Shown here one piece after another: positions 6,378 through 6,489 of a DNA stretch of 6,489 bases; the first letter of the stretch is position 1, and each line of letters opens with the position of its first letter. Under the pieces are notes generated by a model, which was not told the DNA's origin, ran no database searches, and saw nothing but the letters and a program-made list of their open reading frames with translations. The DNA is taken from positions 1 through 6,489 of the forward strand of contig JADFUO010000191.1 in assembly GCA_015222115.1 (NCBI GenBank), in the 5' to 3' direction. The DNA is from Bacteroidota bacterium. Lineage in GTDB: Bacteria > Bacteroidota > Bacteroidia > Bacteroidales > JADFUO01. Position numbers and translations under genes: made by a program.

Positions 6378-6489
6378 ATGAAACTCCTTATTCTTTCACA
6401 ATATTTCCCTCCTGAAGTTGGTGCTCCGCAGAACCGCCTGCATGAACTTGCTGTAGGACTTAAAAAAAAGGGTGTTGATATAACTATAC
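6378..6489 (+). CDS. GT4-family glycosyltransferase, N-terminal fragment (3' end outside window)
   Basis: The ATG at 6378 opens a frame that runs to the right edge, giving 37 residues. It begins MKLLILSQYFPPEVGAPQNR, followed by LHELAVGLKKKG. The 'SQYFPPExGAPxxR' start, then a helix with 'E-L-A-x-x-L-x-x-x-G', is characteristic of the N-terminal domain of GT4 enzymes of the WbuB/'glycosyltransferase WbuB-like' type (Glyco_trans_4_4-like domain). The first strand, LLILSQY, and the glycine-bearing loop after it form part of the nucleotide-sugar enzyme fold. It would be the third GT4 in the locus, set apart from the other genes by 280 nt and possibly with its own promoter. No Shine-Dalgarno site is visible. 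Identity beyond family level cannot be judged from so short a piece. Confidence 0.85.
   Translation, partial: MKLLILSQYFPPEVGAPQNRLHELAVGLKKKGVDITI

Overview
This is a 6.5 kb piece of an AT-rich surface-polysaccharide (O-antigen, capsule or exopolysaccharide) biosynthesis locus. All genes are on the + strand. The organism is most likely a member of the Bacteroidota. The reasons are the low GC, the near absence of Shine-Dalgarno sequences before the starts, one TAnnTTTG-like promoter element, and the style of the protein families. This assignment is inferred from sequence character and not from a marker gene.

Layout. (1) 1-443: the C-terminal end of a Wzx/PST-type oligosaccharide flippase, cut by the window edge. 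(2) 443-3167: a tightly packed trio of a FemAB/GNAT-like acyltransferase, a divergent polysaccharide-deacetylase-like protein and a GT4 glycosyltransferase, with junctions of -1, +2 and +2 nt. (3) After a 39-nt gap, 3207-6097: a second trio with the same three activities in the order GT4, FemAB/GNAT-like, deacetylase-like, with junctions of -4 and +12 nt. (4) 6098-6377: a 280-nt intergenic stretch with a long-range inverted repeat built from a GGCTAA/CCTTAG-type hexamer, and a possible promoter. (5) 6378-6489: the first 37 codons of a third GT4 glycosyltransferase, cut by the right edge.

How the genes may work together. The GT4 enzymes would add sugars to a lipid-linked repeat unit on the cytoplasmic face of the inner membrane, and the flippase would export it. 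The two acyltransferase-deacetylase pairs suggest that N-acetyl groups on amino sugars are removed and that the freed amine (or a hydroxyl) is then capped with another acyl or aminoacyl group. No signal peptide is visible on any of these four proteins, so the modification probably happens in the cytoplasm before export. The substrates cannot be read from the sequence.

The genes belong to recognisable families. The most unusual points are the repeated acyltransferase-plus-deacetylase pairing and the inverted repeat in the downstream intergenic region. I see no RNA genes, CRISPR arrays or transposase genes.
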